Shown piece by piece: positions 7,169 through 14,716 of a DNA stretch of 64,000 nucleotides. Each line of letters starts with the position of its first letter. The stretch's first letter is position 1. The notes below the pieces were generated by a model that did not search any database, was not told where the DNA came from, and worked only from the letters and a program-made list of their open reading frames with translations. The DNA lies in the NCBI RefSeq assembly GCF_001612885.1, contig NZ_BDBH01000011.1:62001-126000 (forward strand), given 5' to 3'. The position numbers and the translations under genes are program-made. Source of the DNA: Nocardia harenae NBRC 108248. GTDB taxonomy: Bacteria > Actinomycetota > Actinomycetes > Mycobacteriales > Mycobacteriaceae.

Positions 7169-8970
7169 TGTCGAACTCCTTCATCGATGCGCACGGTGTC
7201 CGGTTGGTGCTGACCACCCGGCCCCTGCGTGGCGCGCCGGTGCCGGGGGTGCCGCGGCTGCGTCGGCTCACCCTGCTCTGGGCCGCGCCCGCAGCTGTGC
7301 TGGTCACCGCGGGGCTCATCGTCCCCGCCCTGGTCACCGTCGGTTTCGCGGTGGCGACCACGCCCGCTGTCCCGCTCTGGTGTGCGGTGGCTGTCGCGGC
7401 GGTGACGGGGGCGGCGGTTTCGGCCCGGCTCTGGCGACACACACACTGGCGGCTCGTGCCGGCGGTGGCCACACCGGGGGTGGTCGCGTGGGCCTGCTAC
7501 CGGGTCGGGCGCGAGCTGAGCCCGGCCGGGGCGCGGGCCTACCTGTTCACGGGGTGCATGGTGCTGCTCGCCGCGGTGATGGTCGCGGTCGCGCTGACGC
7601 TCGCGGTGTGGCTGCGGGGCCGGTGGGACATGTGGCTGCCGCTGGTGGCGCCGTGCGCAGTAGCGGCGCTGGTCTCCGGGGTCGCCTTCCGCTTGATCTT
7701 CCAGCGGCTGGCCGACGCGTTCGGCCTGGATTCGCAGCTCGCTGTGTTCTGGTGGTTCTGCCTGCTGCCCCCGGTCGCCTTCGTCTGGACCTGGTTCGGC
7801 TTCGCCACCGCGCTGCTGCACGACGGCGTCCGGGCCATCGACGCCGCCCCGGCGCGGGCCGCGCATGTCGACGGTGGCATGTGGTCGGTCCGGCTCCCGC
7901 GCACGCTGCACCAGCTGCGACCGGTGATCCTCGTGCTGGCCACCGGCATCGGAGTGGCGGCGGCGCGCATGTTCGACGCGGTGCTCATCGGGGTGCCGTG
8001 GCCGCTGCAGGAGTGGAACCAGGGCGCGACGGTGTTCTGGTGGCGGCTGGCCAGCGATCCGGACTCCGGCGTCGGGCCGGAGTCGGTGTACGCGGTTCCG
8101 CTCGCCGCGCTGGTCGGGGTGGCGGCCTGGCTCGTTCAGAACGAGACCCGCGGGCGCACCGCTGCCGCCGCGCCGCAGATCCAGCGGATCCGGGCCCGGC
8201 CTTCGCTACGGCGAAGCCTCCTCGCGACCGCGGTCTTCCTCGTCTGCTCCTTCCCGATCTCAGTACTGGTCGCCGCGACATTCTGGGGGCCCTACGGTTT
8301 CCAGCTCGACGCGGTGACGGGGCTGCTCCGGGACCGAGTACTGCTCGGCTCGCTCGGCAGCACCGGGTGGGTAGCGCTGGCCAGCACGGCACTGGTGGTG
8401 ACCGCCGCCGTCCCCGCCGCGCTCCGGCTCGCCGCCGCCGACCCCGATCGGGCGCCGACCACGATCACGGTGTCGGGGCTGGTGGTGCTCGCGGTACTGC
8501 CGGTGCAGACGTACCTCGGTCCCATCGCCTGGGTCGTCGAGCACGGCGGACTCGCGGGCACCCGCACGCCGCTGATCCTGGTGCACGCCGCCGCGGGCGT
8601 GCCGATCGCCGTGCTCGTCCTGCGCGCCGCGCTGCTCGCCGCCCCCGAGGGCGCCGCCGCCCTGCACGGCCTCGCCACCCAGGCCACCGCCGTACGGCGG
8701 GTGCTGAGGACGGCATGGCCCGCGCTCGGTGCCGTCGCGGTGCTGCAGTCGGTGCAGGTGTGGAACGACTTCACCATCGGCTTCCTGCTCGGTGGCGCGG
8801 GCGGGAGCCCGTGGTCGCTGCTGCTCTGGGGTGAGGCGCGGCAGTTCGAGGAGAACTCGGCCCGGCTCGCCGCGGGGTCGCTGCTCTCCGCGGCCGTTCC
8901 GGTGCTCGTCCTGGTACTGACCTGGCGCCGCTGGCTGGTCCCCGGGCTGACCGGGGGTGCGGTGCGATGA
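7168..8970 (+). CDS. Fused ABC-transporter permease with two membrane domains
   Basis: This 600-residue protein appears to join two MalF/MalG-like permeases. The first half has five to six membrane segments and an EAA-like loop (AIDAAPARAAHVDGGMW, then LPRTLHQLRPVI). A linker around residues 320-355 (NETRGRTAAAAPQIQRIRAR) precedes a second set of about six segments with a weaker EAA-like loop (EGAAALHGLATQATAVRRVLR). Sugar importers normally encode these as two proteins. It overlaps the binding-protein gene by one base and the next gene by four. The EAA loops are the docking sites for the ATPase; the second one is degenerate. The partner ATPase must be encoded elsewhere or may be missing. Confidence 0.8.
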   Translation: MSNSFIDAHGVRLVLTTRPLRGAPVPGVPRLRRLTLLWAAPAAVLVTAGLIVPALVTVGFAVATTPAVPLWCAVAVAAVTGAAVSARLWRHTHWRLVPAVATPGVVAWACYRVGRELSPAGARAYLFTGCMVLLAAVMVAVALTLAVWLRGRWDMWLPLVAPCAVAALVSGVAFRLIFQRLADAFGLDSQLAVFWWFCLLPPVAFVWTWFGFATALLHDGVRAIDAAPARAAHVDGGMWSVRLPRTLHQLRPVILVLATGIGVAAARMFDAVLIGVPWPLQEWNQGATVFWWRLASDPDSGVGPESVYAVPLAALVGVAAWLVQNETRGRTAAAAPQIQRIRARPSLRRSLLATAVFLVCSFPISVLVAATFWGPYGFQLDAVTGLLRDRVLLGSLGSTGWVALASTALVVTAAVPAALRLAAADPDRAPTTITVSGLVVLAVLPVQTYLGPIAWVVEHGGLAGTRTPLILVHAAAGVPIAVLVLRAALLAAPEGAAALHGLATQATAVRRVLRTAWPALGAVAVLQSVQVWNDFTIGFLLGGAGGSPWSLLLWGEARQFEENSARLAAGSLLSAAVPVLVLVLTWRRWLVPGLTGGAVR

Positions 8971-10664
8971 GCACGGAACCCGCTGCTCCGCAGCCGAATC
9001 CATCGAACCGAGCCCAGCCGGACGCGGCGCCGAGATCGTCCCCGCGCCGGGGCGGGGAGCCACGCTCGACGCTGTTTCGCCTCGCGGTCGGCACCACACC
9101 GGTGGTCGCCACGGCACTCACCCTGGAGTTCGGCCGGACCCTGGTGGTCGACTCCCTCGGGGAGACCGACGTGGTCGAGACGCTGGCGAGCTCGCTGCGG
9201 GCGATCTGGATTCTGCTCGTCGTCGGCGGGGTGTTCGTTGCCGGGTACCGGTGGTACGCGCGGCGGCACGACGGAGAGCAGCTCGATCGAATCCGCGCCC
9301 TGCTCGACTCCCTCGACGAGCCGGAAGCGGAACTGGACGGCCTGGCGCCGCACACCCCCCACCTCGCGCCGCCGATCGACTCGGCGCGCAATCCCGACCA
9401 GGCAGCGGTTCTGCAGCGGCTGCCGGTCGGGCGGTACGACGGCGCGATGCTGCTCGCGGTCACAGCGGCACTCGCCGACGCAGAGACATCGCTCCGCGCA
9501 CCCGGTACGCCGGAACCAGCCTTCGGCACCGCAACCGAACTGTTGGACCAGCTGCTGCACGACCGGATCCTGGCGGTGTGCGGCGCCCACTACCACCCCA
9601 CCGTCCCGCGGCCGCGCTCGGAGAGCGACGAGGTGCTCACGACAACAGCCTGGGCGGCCGCGCTCCACACGCTCGTGCGCGAGCACGCCGAGCGCGCGAG
9701 CACCCGGGCGCTCGCGCTCGGACACCCGGATCACGGAGCGGCGGCCCGAGCCTGGTTCGTCGGCGCCGAGTCCGAACTACGCGAACTGGTCACCGGGGCG
9801 TGCTCGAGCGCGCGCCTGCCCAGCGCGGTGCTTCCCGAGCTGATCCGAATCATCGATGCCCTCGACGTGTACTACGGACACGATTCCCGGACCGCTCTCC
9901 TGCGCACGCTCATCAACGGGCGCTCCGAGACGGAGAACTACCCGCTGCACCGAGCTCTCCTGACGTTGCGCGCGAATCCGGCGGCCGACGTGCAGGAGAA
10001 CCAGCGCCCGCTGGCATGGTCCACCGCCGTCGCCGCGCGGCGCCGGCACGGCCGGGCCCTCCACCGCTTCCACAGCGACGGTGACCCGGACAAGGTCGCT
10101 CGCCGGCTCGAGCGGGTCTGGCGGCTGCTCCCCCGCGCGGATCTGACCGCCGAGGTCTGTGTCCTGATCAACCTCGCGGTGGTGGAGATCCGCCGCGACA
10201 GACTGGAGGCCGCGGGTGATCGCCTCGAACTGGCCCTCGCCCGCACCGAGAACGGCCGTGACCCCGGAGGCCGCGTGCACGCCACCGAGATCCTCGGCAT
10301 CCTGCACTGGAAGCTCGGTGATCTCGCTGCGGCCCTGCGTTATTGGCGCACCGCCTGGACCGGCTACCTGGCCCTGGCCGACGAGCGCGGCCAGGGCCGC
10401 TGCCTGCGCCACCTCGGCTCGGCGCTCCGCGCCAACCCGGCCCTCGGCGGCGTCGCCGTCGCGCCGGAGCCCGGGCAGCCCCTGCACCACGCCCTGGTGC
10501 TGCGCCAGGCGGACGGCTGGCTGGCAGCGGCCGATTTCCTCGATCCCGGTAACTCGGCGGCACCGCCGTCCCGGATGGGACCGCCCTGGCCCCCGATGGA
10601 CCGCCCGCCACTGGAACTTCCCGACCAGCACCTCCGCATCGCCCGGCGCCCGGACAGCGCCTGA
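8967..10664 (+). CDS. Membrane-anchored TPR-like protein linked to the ABC importer
   Basis: This 565-residue protein has a Pro/Ser/Arg-rich start, then one or two hydrophobic stretches (about residues 38-55 and 78-97, IWILLVVGGVFVAGYRWYAR). A long helical cytoplasmic part follows. Residues about 380-500 resemble TPR or SEL1-like helical pairs (EVCVLINLAVVEIRRDRLEA, HATEILGILHWKLGDLAAAL, ALADERGQGRCLRHLGSAL). It overlaps the permease stop (ATGA), so it belongs to the same operon. It has no enzyme motif. A scaffold or regulator of the transporter is a guess from context only. Confidence 0.7.
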   Translation: MSTEPAAPQPNPSNRAQPDAAPRSSPRRGGEPRSTLFRLAVGTTPVVATALTLEFGRTLVVDSLGETDVVETLASSLRAIWILLVVGGVFVAGYRWYARRHDGEQLDRIRALLDSLDEPEAELDGLAPHTPHLAPPIDSARNPDQAAVLQRLPVGRYDGAMLLAVTAALADAETSLRAPGTPEPAFGTATELLDQLLHDRILAVCGAHYHPTVPRPRSESDEVLTTTAWAAALHTLVREHAERASTRALALGHPDHGAAARAWFVGAESELRELVTGACSSARLPSAVLPELIRIIDALDVYYGHDSRTALLRTLINGRSETENYPLHRALLTLRANPAADVQENQRPLAWSTAVAARRRHGRALHRFHSDGDPDKVARRLERVWRLLPRADLTAEVCVLINLAVVEIRRDRLEAAGDRLELALARTENGRDPGGRVHATEILGILHWKLGDLAAALRYWRTAWTGYLALADERGQGRCLRHLGSALRANPALGGVAVAPEPGQPLHHALVLRQADGWLAAADFLDPGNSAAPPSRMGPPWPPMDRPPLELPDQHLRIARRPDSA

Positions 10665-10708
10665 CCCGCAGCCCCTCGGCACCGCCCGCACTTCCGTTGA
10701 CAACGCAT

Positions 10709-10723
10709 GAGAATTATATTCTT
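10709..10723. promoter_or_regulatory. Regulon palindrome before tetR B
   Basis: GAGAATTATATTCTT is a one-mismatch copy of the recurrent operator. A perfect -35 TTGACA lies 6 bases upstream (10697-10702). Downstream are GCGGTAG (10729-10735) and the GTG of tetR B at 10815. The placement suggests negative autoregulation of the TetR. Confidence 0.7.
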
Positions 10724-10814
10724 CAAATGCGGTAGGGTGGATTCTCCAAACGGCCAGAGCTGAACGGAGCTGGACCATGCCGCTTCCGTCACATCCCCGC
10801 CCCTCGGCGGGCCC

Positions 10815-11459
10815 GTGAACAGCGAGGAGCAACCCGCGTGGAAGCAGCGCGCGGTGGAGCGCTCGCTGCGCACCGCGACCCAGCGGGCGGGCCGGCGGGT
10901 CCAGCGCTTCCTCGACGCCGCGCAGGCCATCATCACCGAGAAGGGAAGCACCGACTTCACGGTGCAGGAGGTGGTCGACCGCTCGCAGCAGTCGCTGCGC
11001 AGCTTCTACCTGCAGTTCGACGGCAAGCACGAGCTGCTGCTCGCGCTCTACGAGGACGCGCTGAGCAAGACCGCCGAGCAGATTCGCGCCGCCACCGCGA
11101 GCCACGCCGACCCGCTGGCCAAGCTGCGCACCGCGGTCGAGCTGCTCTTCCAGCTCTGCCGCCCGGAGCCGGACGCGCGCCGCCCGCTCTTCACCGAGTT
11201 CGCGCCGCAGCTGCTCAGCTCGCACCCGGCCGAGGTGCGCAGCGCGCACGCGGTGCTCTTCGCCATGTTCACCGAGCTCATGATCGAGGCGAGCGAAACG
11301 TCGCGGCTCCGCGCCGACCTGCCCCCGCGCCGGATGGCGGCGATGACGCTGCACACCGTCATGTTCATCGCGCAGCCGGGCGGTACCGAGGGCGAGGTGC
11401 GGCCGATCACCGCCGAGGAGGTCTGGAATTTCTGCGCGCACGGGATAGCGGTGAGCTGA
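10815..11459 (+). CDS. TetR-family regulator B, candidate master regulator of the catabolic regulon
   Basis: This 214-residue protein has the TetR DNA-binding domain at about residues 25-75 (RVQRFLDAAQAIITEKG, FTVQEVVDRSQQSLRSFY). It is nearly identical over most of its length to the TetR at 4998-5648. The GTG start is inferred from that alignment. A copy of the shared palindrome lies upstream at 10709 and another immediately after its stop (11462), before the thioesterase gene. A TetR whose own gene and neighbours all carry one operator is the usual arrangement for a local repressor. The ligand pocket gives no clue to the inducer; a CoA thioester would be typical for TetR repressors of lipid catabolism. 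Confidence 0.85.
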   Translation: MNSEEQPAWKQRAVERSLRTATQRAGRRVQRFLDAAQAIITEKGSTDFTVQEVVDRSQQSLRSFYLQFDGKHELLLALYEDALSKTAEQIRAATASHADPLAKLRTAVELLFQLCRPEPDARRPLFTEFAPQLLSSHPAEVRSAHAVLFAMFTELMIEASETSRLRADLPPRRMAAMTLHTVMFIAQPGGTEGEVRPITAEEVWNFCAHGIAVS

Positions 11460-11461
11460 AT

Positions 11462-11501
11462 GAGAATGCCACTCTCGTTTCGGTAGAGTGTGCATTACAA
11501 T
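11462..11501 (+). promoter_or_regulatory. Regulon palindrome and leaderless promoter of tesB-like gene 1
   Basis: GAGAATGCCACTCTC (11462-11476) is a copy of the operator. Downstream are CGGTAG (11481-11486) and a strong -10 TACAAT (11496-11501) that ends exactly 6 bases before the ATG at 11508. Transcription should therefore start at or next to the ATG. The same order of elements occurs at 14673-14711 before the paralogous gene. The operator covers the -35 region, which is consistent with repression. Confidence 0.65.
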
Positions 11502-11507
11502 CCGGGT

Positions 11508-12305
11508 ATGCCCGACATGTGGAACGACCTGCTCGCCACCTTCGACCTGAAACCGGTCGACACCGCCGCGTACGAGGGACCGAACCAGACGCTGGAGTAC
11601 CACCGGGTCTTCGGTGGCCAGATCCTGGGTCAGCTGCTGGTGGCGGCCGGGCTGGCGTTCCCGGAGAAGTCGGTGAAGTCGCTGCACACGGTGTTCCCGC
11701 GGGAGGGGAAGTCGGAGACCCCGATCCGGTACGAGGTGCGGCCGCAGCACGAGGGGCGCTCGTTCGCCACCGCCGCGATCACCGCGCGGCAGGGCGAGCA
11801 GGTGGTGGCGAGCGCGGTGGTCTCGCTGCACGCCCCCGAGGAGGGCACCGAGCGGCAGACGCTGCCGGAGGTCGGCGGGCTACCGGGGCCGGAGCACCGC
11901 AGGGAGTTCGGGCTCATTCCGTGGGAGACCAGGGCCGTCGACGACCTGGACGGCACCGAGGCCGGGCCGCCCGCCTACGAGCTGTGGCTGCGCACCCCCG
12001 AGGTGGAGCCGGAGCTGGGCGCCCCGCTCACCGCCTACGCCACCGACCTGACCCTGATCGGCACCGCGCTGCGCCCCGAGGAGGGGATCAGCCACGTGGG
12101 CAACGGGACGCGGTTCCTGTCGGCGGTCACCTCGCACACGCTGTGGTTCCACCGGCCGGTGCGCAGCGACACCTGGCAGGTGCTGCGTCAGCACTCGCCG
12201 ATCCGGGCGGGCGGGCGGATCTTCGGCCGCGGTGACGTGATCACCGAGTCCGGCGACCTGGTGGCCTCCTACGCCCAGGAAGCCCTCTTCCGCCCGCGCT
12301 CCTGA
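11508..12305 (+). CDS. tesB: Acyl-CoA thioesterase II, TesB-like (copy 1)
   Basis: This 265-residue protein has two fused hot-dog domains as in TesB. The first carries HRVFGGQILGQLLVAAGLAF and KSLHTVFPREGK. The second carries YATDLTLIGTALRP, SHTLWFHRP and DLVASYAQEALFRPR, which supply the Asp, Ser/Thr and Gln expected at the TesB active site. It would hydrolyse acyl-CoA to free acid and CoA, relieving CoA trapping during catabolism. The ATG 11508 is preferred over GTG 11490 because the paralogue at 14717 starts at the same residue (MPDxWxDLL) and because TACAAT sits 6 bases before it. The mRNA is probably leaderless, so no ribosome site is expected. Confidence 0.9.
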   Translation: MPDMWNDLLATFDLKPVDTAAYEGPNQTLEYHRVFGGQILGQLLVAAGLAFPEKSVKSLHTVFPREGKSETPIRYEVRPQHEGRSFATAAITARQGEQVVASAVVSLHAPEEGTERQTLPEVGGLPGPEHRREFGLIPWETRAVDDLDGTEAGPPAYELWLRTPEVEPELGAPLTAYATDLTLIGTALRPEEGISHVGNGTRFLSAVTSHTLWFHRPVRSDTWQVLRQHSPIRAGGRIFGRGDVITESGDLVASYAQEALFRPRS

Positions 12306-12326
12306 CCCGCCCGCGCGGGACGAGAG

Positions 12327-12358
12327 AGGCCGCCCGCACGAGAGCGCGGGCGGCCTCG
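12327..12358. terminator. Bidirectional hairpin between convergent genes
   Basis: GAGGCCGCCCGC (12327-12338) pairs perfectly with GCGGGCGGCCTC (12347-12358) around an 8-base loop. It lies between the stop of the tesB-like gene (12305) and that of the minus-strand gene at 12373, so it can end both transcripts. Confidence 0.7.
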
Positions 12359-12372
12359 TCGGGTTCGGGCGG

Positions 12373-12717
12373 TCAGCCGGTGACGGCCTCGCCGCGCGGC
12401 TTCCAGACCGCGACACTGAGGCTCGCGACATCCAGCGTGGGGCTGAGCGGGATCTCCCCGGAGCCGGCCCGCTTGGTGAACTCCGCGACCACCTCGGCGG
12501 GCTCCGCCGTGAGGTCGTAGACCGCGAGGTAACGGTGCGCGGGCGCGGCGGCGGCCCGGCCGGGCAGCGCGCCGGGCACCAGGTCGTAGCGCCGGCCCGC
12601 GCTGATGCCGGGCACCTTCACCACGTCGGCCAGGTGGGTGGTGTCGTACCACTCGTTGAACGCGTCGTCCTGGCCTTCCACGGCATTGGAGAACACGAGC
12701 ATCTTCGCTTCGGTCAC
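12373..12717 (-). CDS. Small dimeric alpha/beta-barrel protein (EthD/DUF4286-like), copy 1
   Basis: This 114-residue protein has an N-terminal KMLVFSNAVEGQDDAFNEWYDTTH segment followed by LADVVKVPGISAGRRYDL and HRYLAVYDLTA. This is the pattern of ferredoxin-like dimeric alpha/beta-barrel proteins (EthD or DUF4286 type) often encoded next to degradative oxygenases and dehydrogenases. No catalytic role is proven for this group. It is the third gene of a minus-strand operon with the acyl-CoA synthetase (13050-14570) and the small protein at 12736. A second copy is at 39432-39734, next to an amidohydrolase. Confidence 0.78.
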   Translation of the reverse strand: MTEAKMLVFSNAVEGQDDAFNEWYDTTHLADVVKVPGISAGRRYDLVPGALPGRAAAAPAHRYLAVYDLTAEPAEVVAEFTKRAGSGEIPLSPTLDVASLSVAVWKPRGEAVTG

Positions 12718-12735
12718 GGCGGACCCTTCCTTCCC

Positions 12736-13038
12736 TCAGTCGCTCGCGGGGAGCGGCTTCGCCTCTTTGAGCGCCAGCGGTGTGGCGCCAACGCTGAGTG
12801 TGCCCGCTCCGGCCTTGGTGACGAGCACTTCCGCGCCGGAATCGTCGACGTAGCGCTTGCCCATCAGGTTGCCGTCGGCGAAGGCGGGCTCCAGCGTGCC
12901 GCCGGGGGCCGCGTCGCCGCCGAGCGGGACCATGGGGACGCCGCCCGCGCGCAGATCGTCCAGGCTCTCCGCGGCGCGCACCACGATGACCTCGGTGTCG
13001 CAGACCTGGCTGCGCAGTCGGGTTCCGTTCTTGACCAT
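12736..13038 (-). CDS. Conserved small protein of unknown function
   Basis: This 100-residue protein starts at ATG 13038 after AGAGGACGACA. It contains SQVCDTEVIVVRAAES, DDLRAGGVPMVPLG and NLMGKRYVDDSGAEVLVTKAGAGTLSV. I recognise this pattern as a small protein often found beside acyl-CoA synthetases in mycolic-acid actinobacteria, but it has no known function. The single Cys in SQVCDTEV is conserved-looking, yet there are too few ligands for a metal site. It lies 11 bases after the synthetase stop and 18 bases before the EthD-like gene, so the three are co-transcribed and probably work on the same acyl substrate. Confidence 0.75.
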   Translation of the reverse strand: MVKNGTRLRSQVCDTEVIVVRAAESLDDLRAGGVPMVPLGGDAAPGGTLEPAFADGNLMGKRYVDDSGAEVLVTKAGAGTLSVGATPLALKEAKPLPASD

Positions 13039-13049
13039 TGTCGTCCTCT

Positions 13050-14570
13050 CTACGTGGTGACGGCGTCTGCCGCCTGCTCCGGCCCGTACTCGGTGACCAG
13101 GTCGCGGCGCAGCACCTTGCCGGTCGGGGTGGCGGGCAGCGAATCGCGGAAGACCACCCGGTCCGGGGTGCGCGAGCCGCGCAGCCCCGCCCGCACGAAG
13201 GCGCGCAGCTCCTCGGGGTCCGGCTCGGCGCCGTCGGCGGGGACGACGACGGCGACGATGATCTGCCCCCACTGCACGTCGTCCACGCCGATCACCGCGA
13301 CCTCGCGCACCTGGGCGTGCTCGACCAGCACGTCCTCGATCTCGGCGGGCGCGATGTTCTCGCCGCCGCGGATGATGGTGTCGTCGGAGCGGCCGCCGAG
13401 GAACAGGTAGCCGTCGGCGTCCAGCGTCGCGACGTCCTTGGTCGGGAACCAGCCGTCGGCGTCCAGCACCGAGCCGATGCCGGTGTACCTGCCGGAGACC
13501 TGGGCGCCGCGCACATACAGCTCGCCGGTCTCGCCGGGCGGAAGCACGGTGCCGTTCTCATCCCTGACCTGCACCTCGATCCCCGGCACCGGGGTGCCCA
13601 CCGAGCCGAGCCTGCGGACGACGGCCGGATCCGCCGAGGCGAGCGCGGCGCGATGCTCCTCCGGGCCGAGCACCGCGATGGTGGAGCTGGTCTCGGTGAG
13701 GCCGTAGGCATTGACGAAGCCGACCTCGGGGAGCAGCTTCAGCGCGGTGCGCAGCAGCGGGAGCGCCACCTTGGAGCCGCCGTAGGCGAGGGTGCGCAGC
13801 GCGGGCAGGGTGGCGCCGGTGCGCTCCAGCTCGGCGACGATCCTGGCCAGCATGGTCGGGACCACGGTGGCGGAGGTGACCTGCTCGGCCGCGGCCAACG
13901 CGATCCAGCGGGCGGCGTCGAAGTTGCGCAGGTACACCACCCTGCGGCCCGCGTAGAGGTTGGAGAGCGCGGCGCCGACTCCGGCGATGTGGTACGGCGG
14001 AACGCAGACCAGCGCGGCGTCGTCCGGGTCGGCGGAGCCGAAGTCGACGGTGCCGGTGATGTAGCTGACCAGATTGTGGTGTGAGAGCTCGACCGCCTTG
14101 GGGGTCGAGGTGGTGCCGGAGGTGAAGAGCACCACCGCGACCTGCTCGGGGTCGGGGAAATCGGTGACCGGGTCGGCGGCCGCGGCCCGCTCCAGGAACT
14201 CGGCCGAGCGGAGCACCGTGGCGCCGGGGCCCGCGACCAGGGAGACGACGTCGTGGTACTCGTCGTCGGCGATCAGCAGCGGGGTGTCGAGGCGGGCGAT
14301 CAGCGCGCCGAGGCCGTCGGCGCCGAGGCGGTAGTTCAGCGGGGTGAAGGGCACCGCCGCGCCCGCCGAGGCGAAGATCAGCAGTGGCAGCAGGTGGCCG
14401 CCGGTGCCGACGTAGCCGACGCTGCGCGCCCCCGAGGCCGCGATCACGCCCGAGCCGCCCTGCACCGCGGTGTGCAGGTCGGTCACGCTCCAGCGCACCT
14501 CGTCGCACACCAGGGCCTCGCGGTCCGGGTTGCTCGATGCCGCCATGTCCAGCAGCAGCGAAACGCTCAT
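13050..14570 (-). CDS. Class I adenylate-forming acyl-CoA synthetase (FadD-like) 1
   Basis: This 506-residue enzyme is expected to activate a carboxylic acid to acyl-CoA through an acyl-AMP. The P-loop-like motif is VVLFTSGTTSTPKAVELSH (about residue 155), followed by NAYGLTETSS, the hinge region DVATLDADGYLFLGGRSDD and IIRGGENIAPAEIED. The C-terminal catalytic Lys is in PTGKVLRRDL. The start at ATG 14570 follows GAGAGGGTGCGGGG. An in-frame codon at 14630 would run through the operator and is rejected. The gene heads a three-gene minus operon and is divergent from the tesB-like copy 2, sharing a 146-base region with two operator-like palindromes. The acyl chain cannot be inferred. Confidence 0.88.
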   Translation of the reverse strand: MSVSLLLDMAASSNPDREALVCDEVRWSVTDLHTAVQGGSGVIAASGARSVGYVGTGGHLLPLLIFASAGAAVPFTPLNYRLGADGLGALIARLDTPLLIADDEYHDVVSLVAGPGATVLRSAEFLERAAAADPVTDFPDPEQVAVVLFTSGTTSTPKAVELSHHNLVSYITGTVDFGSADPDDAALVCVPPYHIAGVGAALSNLYAGRRVVYLRNFDAARWIALAAAEQVTSATVVPTMLARIVAELERTGATLPALRTLAYGGSKVALPLLRTALKLLPEVGFVNAYGLTETSSTIAVLGPEEHRAALASADPAVVRRLGSVGTPVPGIEVQVRDENGTVLPPGETGELYVRGAQVSGRYTGIGSVLDADGWFPTKDVATLDADGYLFLGGRSDDTIIRGGENIAPAEIEDVLVEHAQVREVAVIGVDDVQWGQIIVAVVVPADGAEPDPEELRAFVRAGLRGSRTPDRVVFRDSLPATPTGKVLRRDLVTEYGPEQAADAVTT

Positions 14571-14601
14571 CCCCGCACCCTCTCCGCGTTTTGATACAGC
14601 C

Positions 14602-14628
14602 ATTCTCGCCAGCGAGAATAACATAATC
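14602..14628. promoter_or_regulatory. Operator-like palindromes before acyl-CoA synthetase 1
   Basis: ATTCTCGC (14602-14609) and GCGAGAAT (14612-14619) form a perfect inverted repeat with a 2-base centre. Overlapping it, GAGAATAACATAATC (14614-14628) matches the regulon operator except for two bases in the right arm. The position, 32 to 58 bases before the synthetase ATG on the minus strand, fits a repressor site. Confidence 0.55.
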
Positions 14629-14672
14629 ACGTCGCTCGCTCCGTGACCCGCCCCTTCGACCCGGCCAATCAG

Positions 14673-14711
14673 GAGAACAACATTCTCCTAGAGCGGTAGT
14701 TCGTTTACAAT
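14673..14711 (+). promoter_or_regulatory. Regulon palindrome and leaderless promoter of tesB-like gene 2
   Basis: AGGAGAACAACATTCTCCT (14671-14689) has perfect 7-base arms around CAACA and contains the operator core 14673-14687. CGGTAG follows (14693-14698), then -10 TACAAT (14706-14711), which ends 5 bases before the ATG at 14717. This repeats the layout at 11462-11501. Confidence 0.7.
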
Positions 14712-14716
14712 CAGGT

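Noticed and set aside
14602..14619. ATTCTCGCCAGCGAGAAT as an intrinsic terminator
   Set aside because: It lies between divergent genes, and no transcript would end there. An operator role is more likely.
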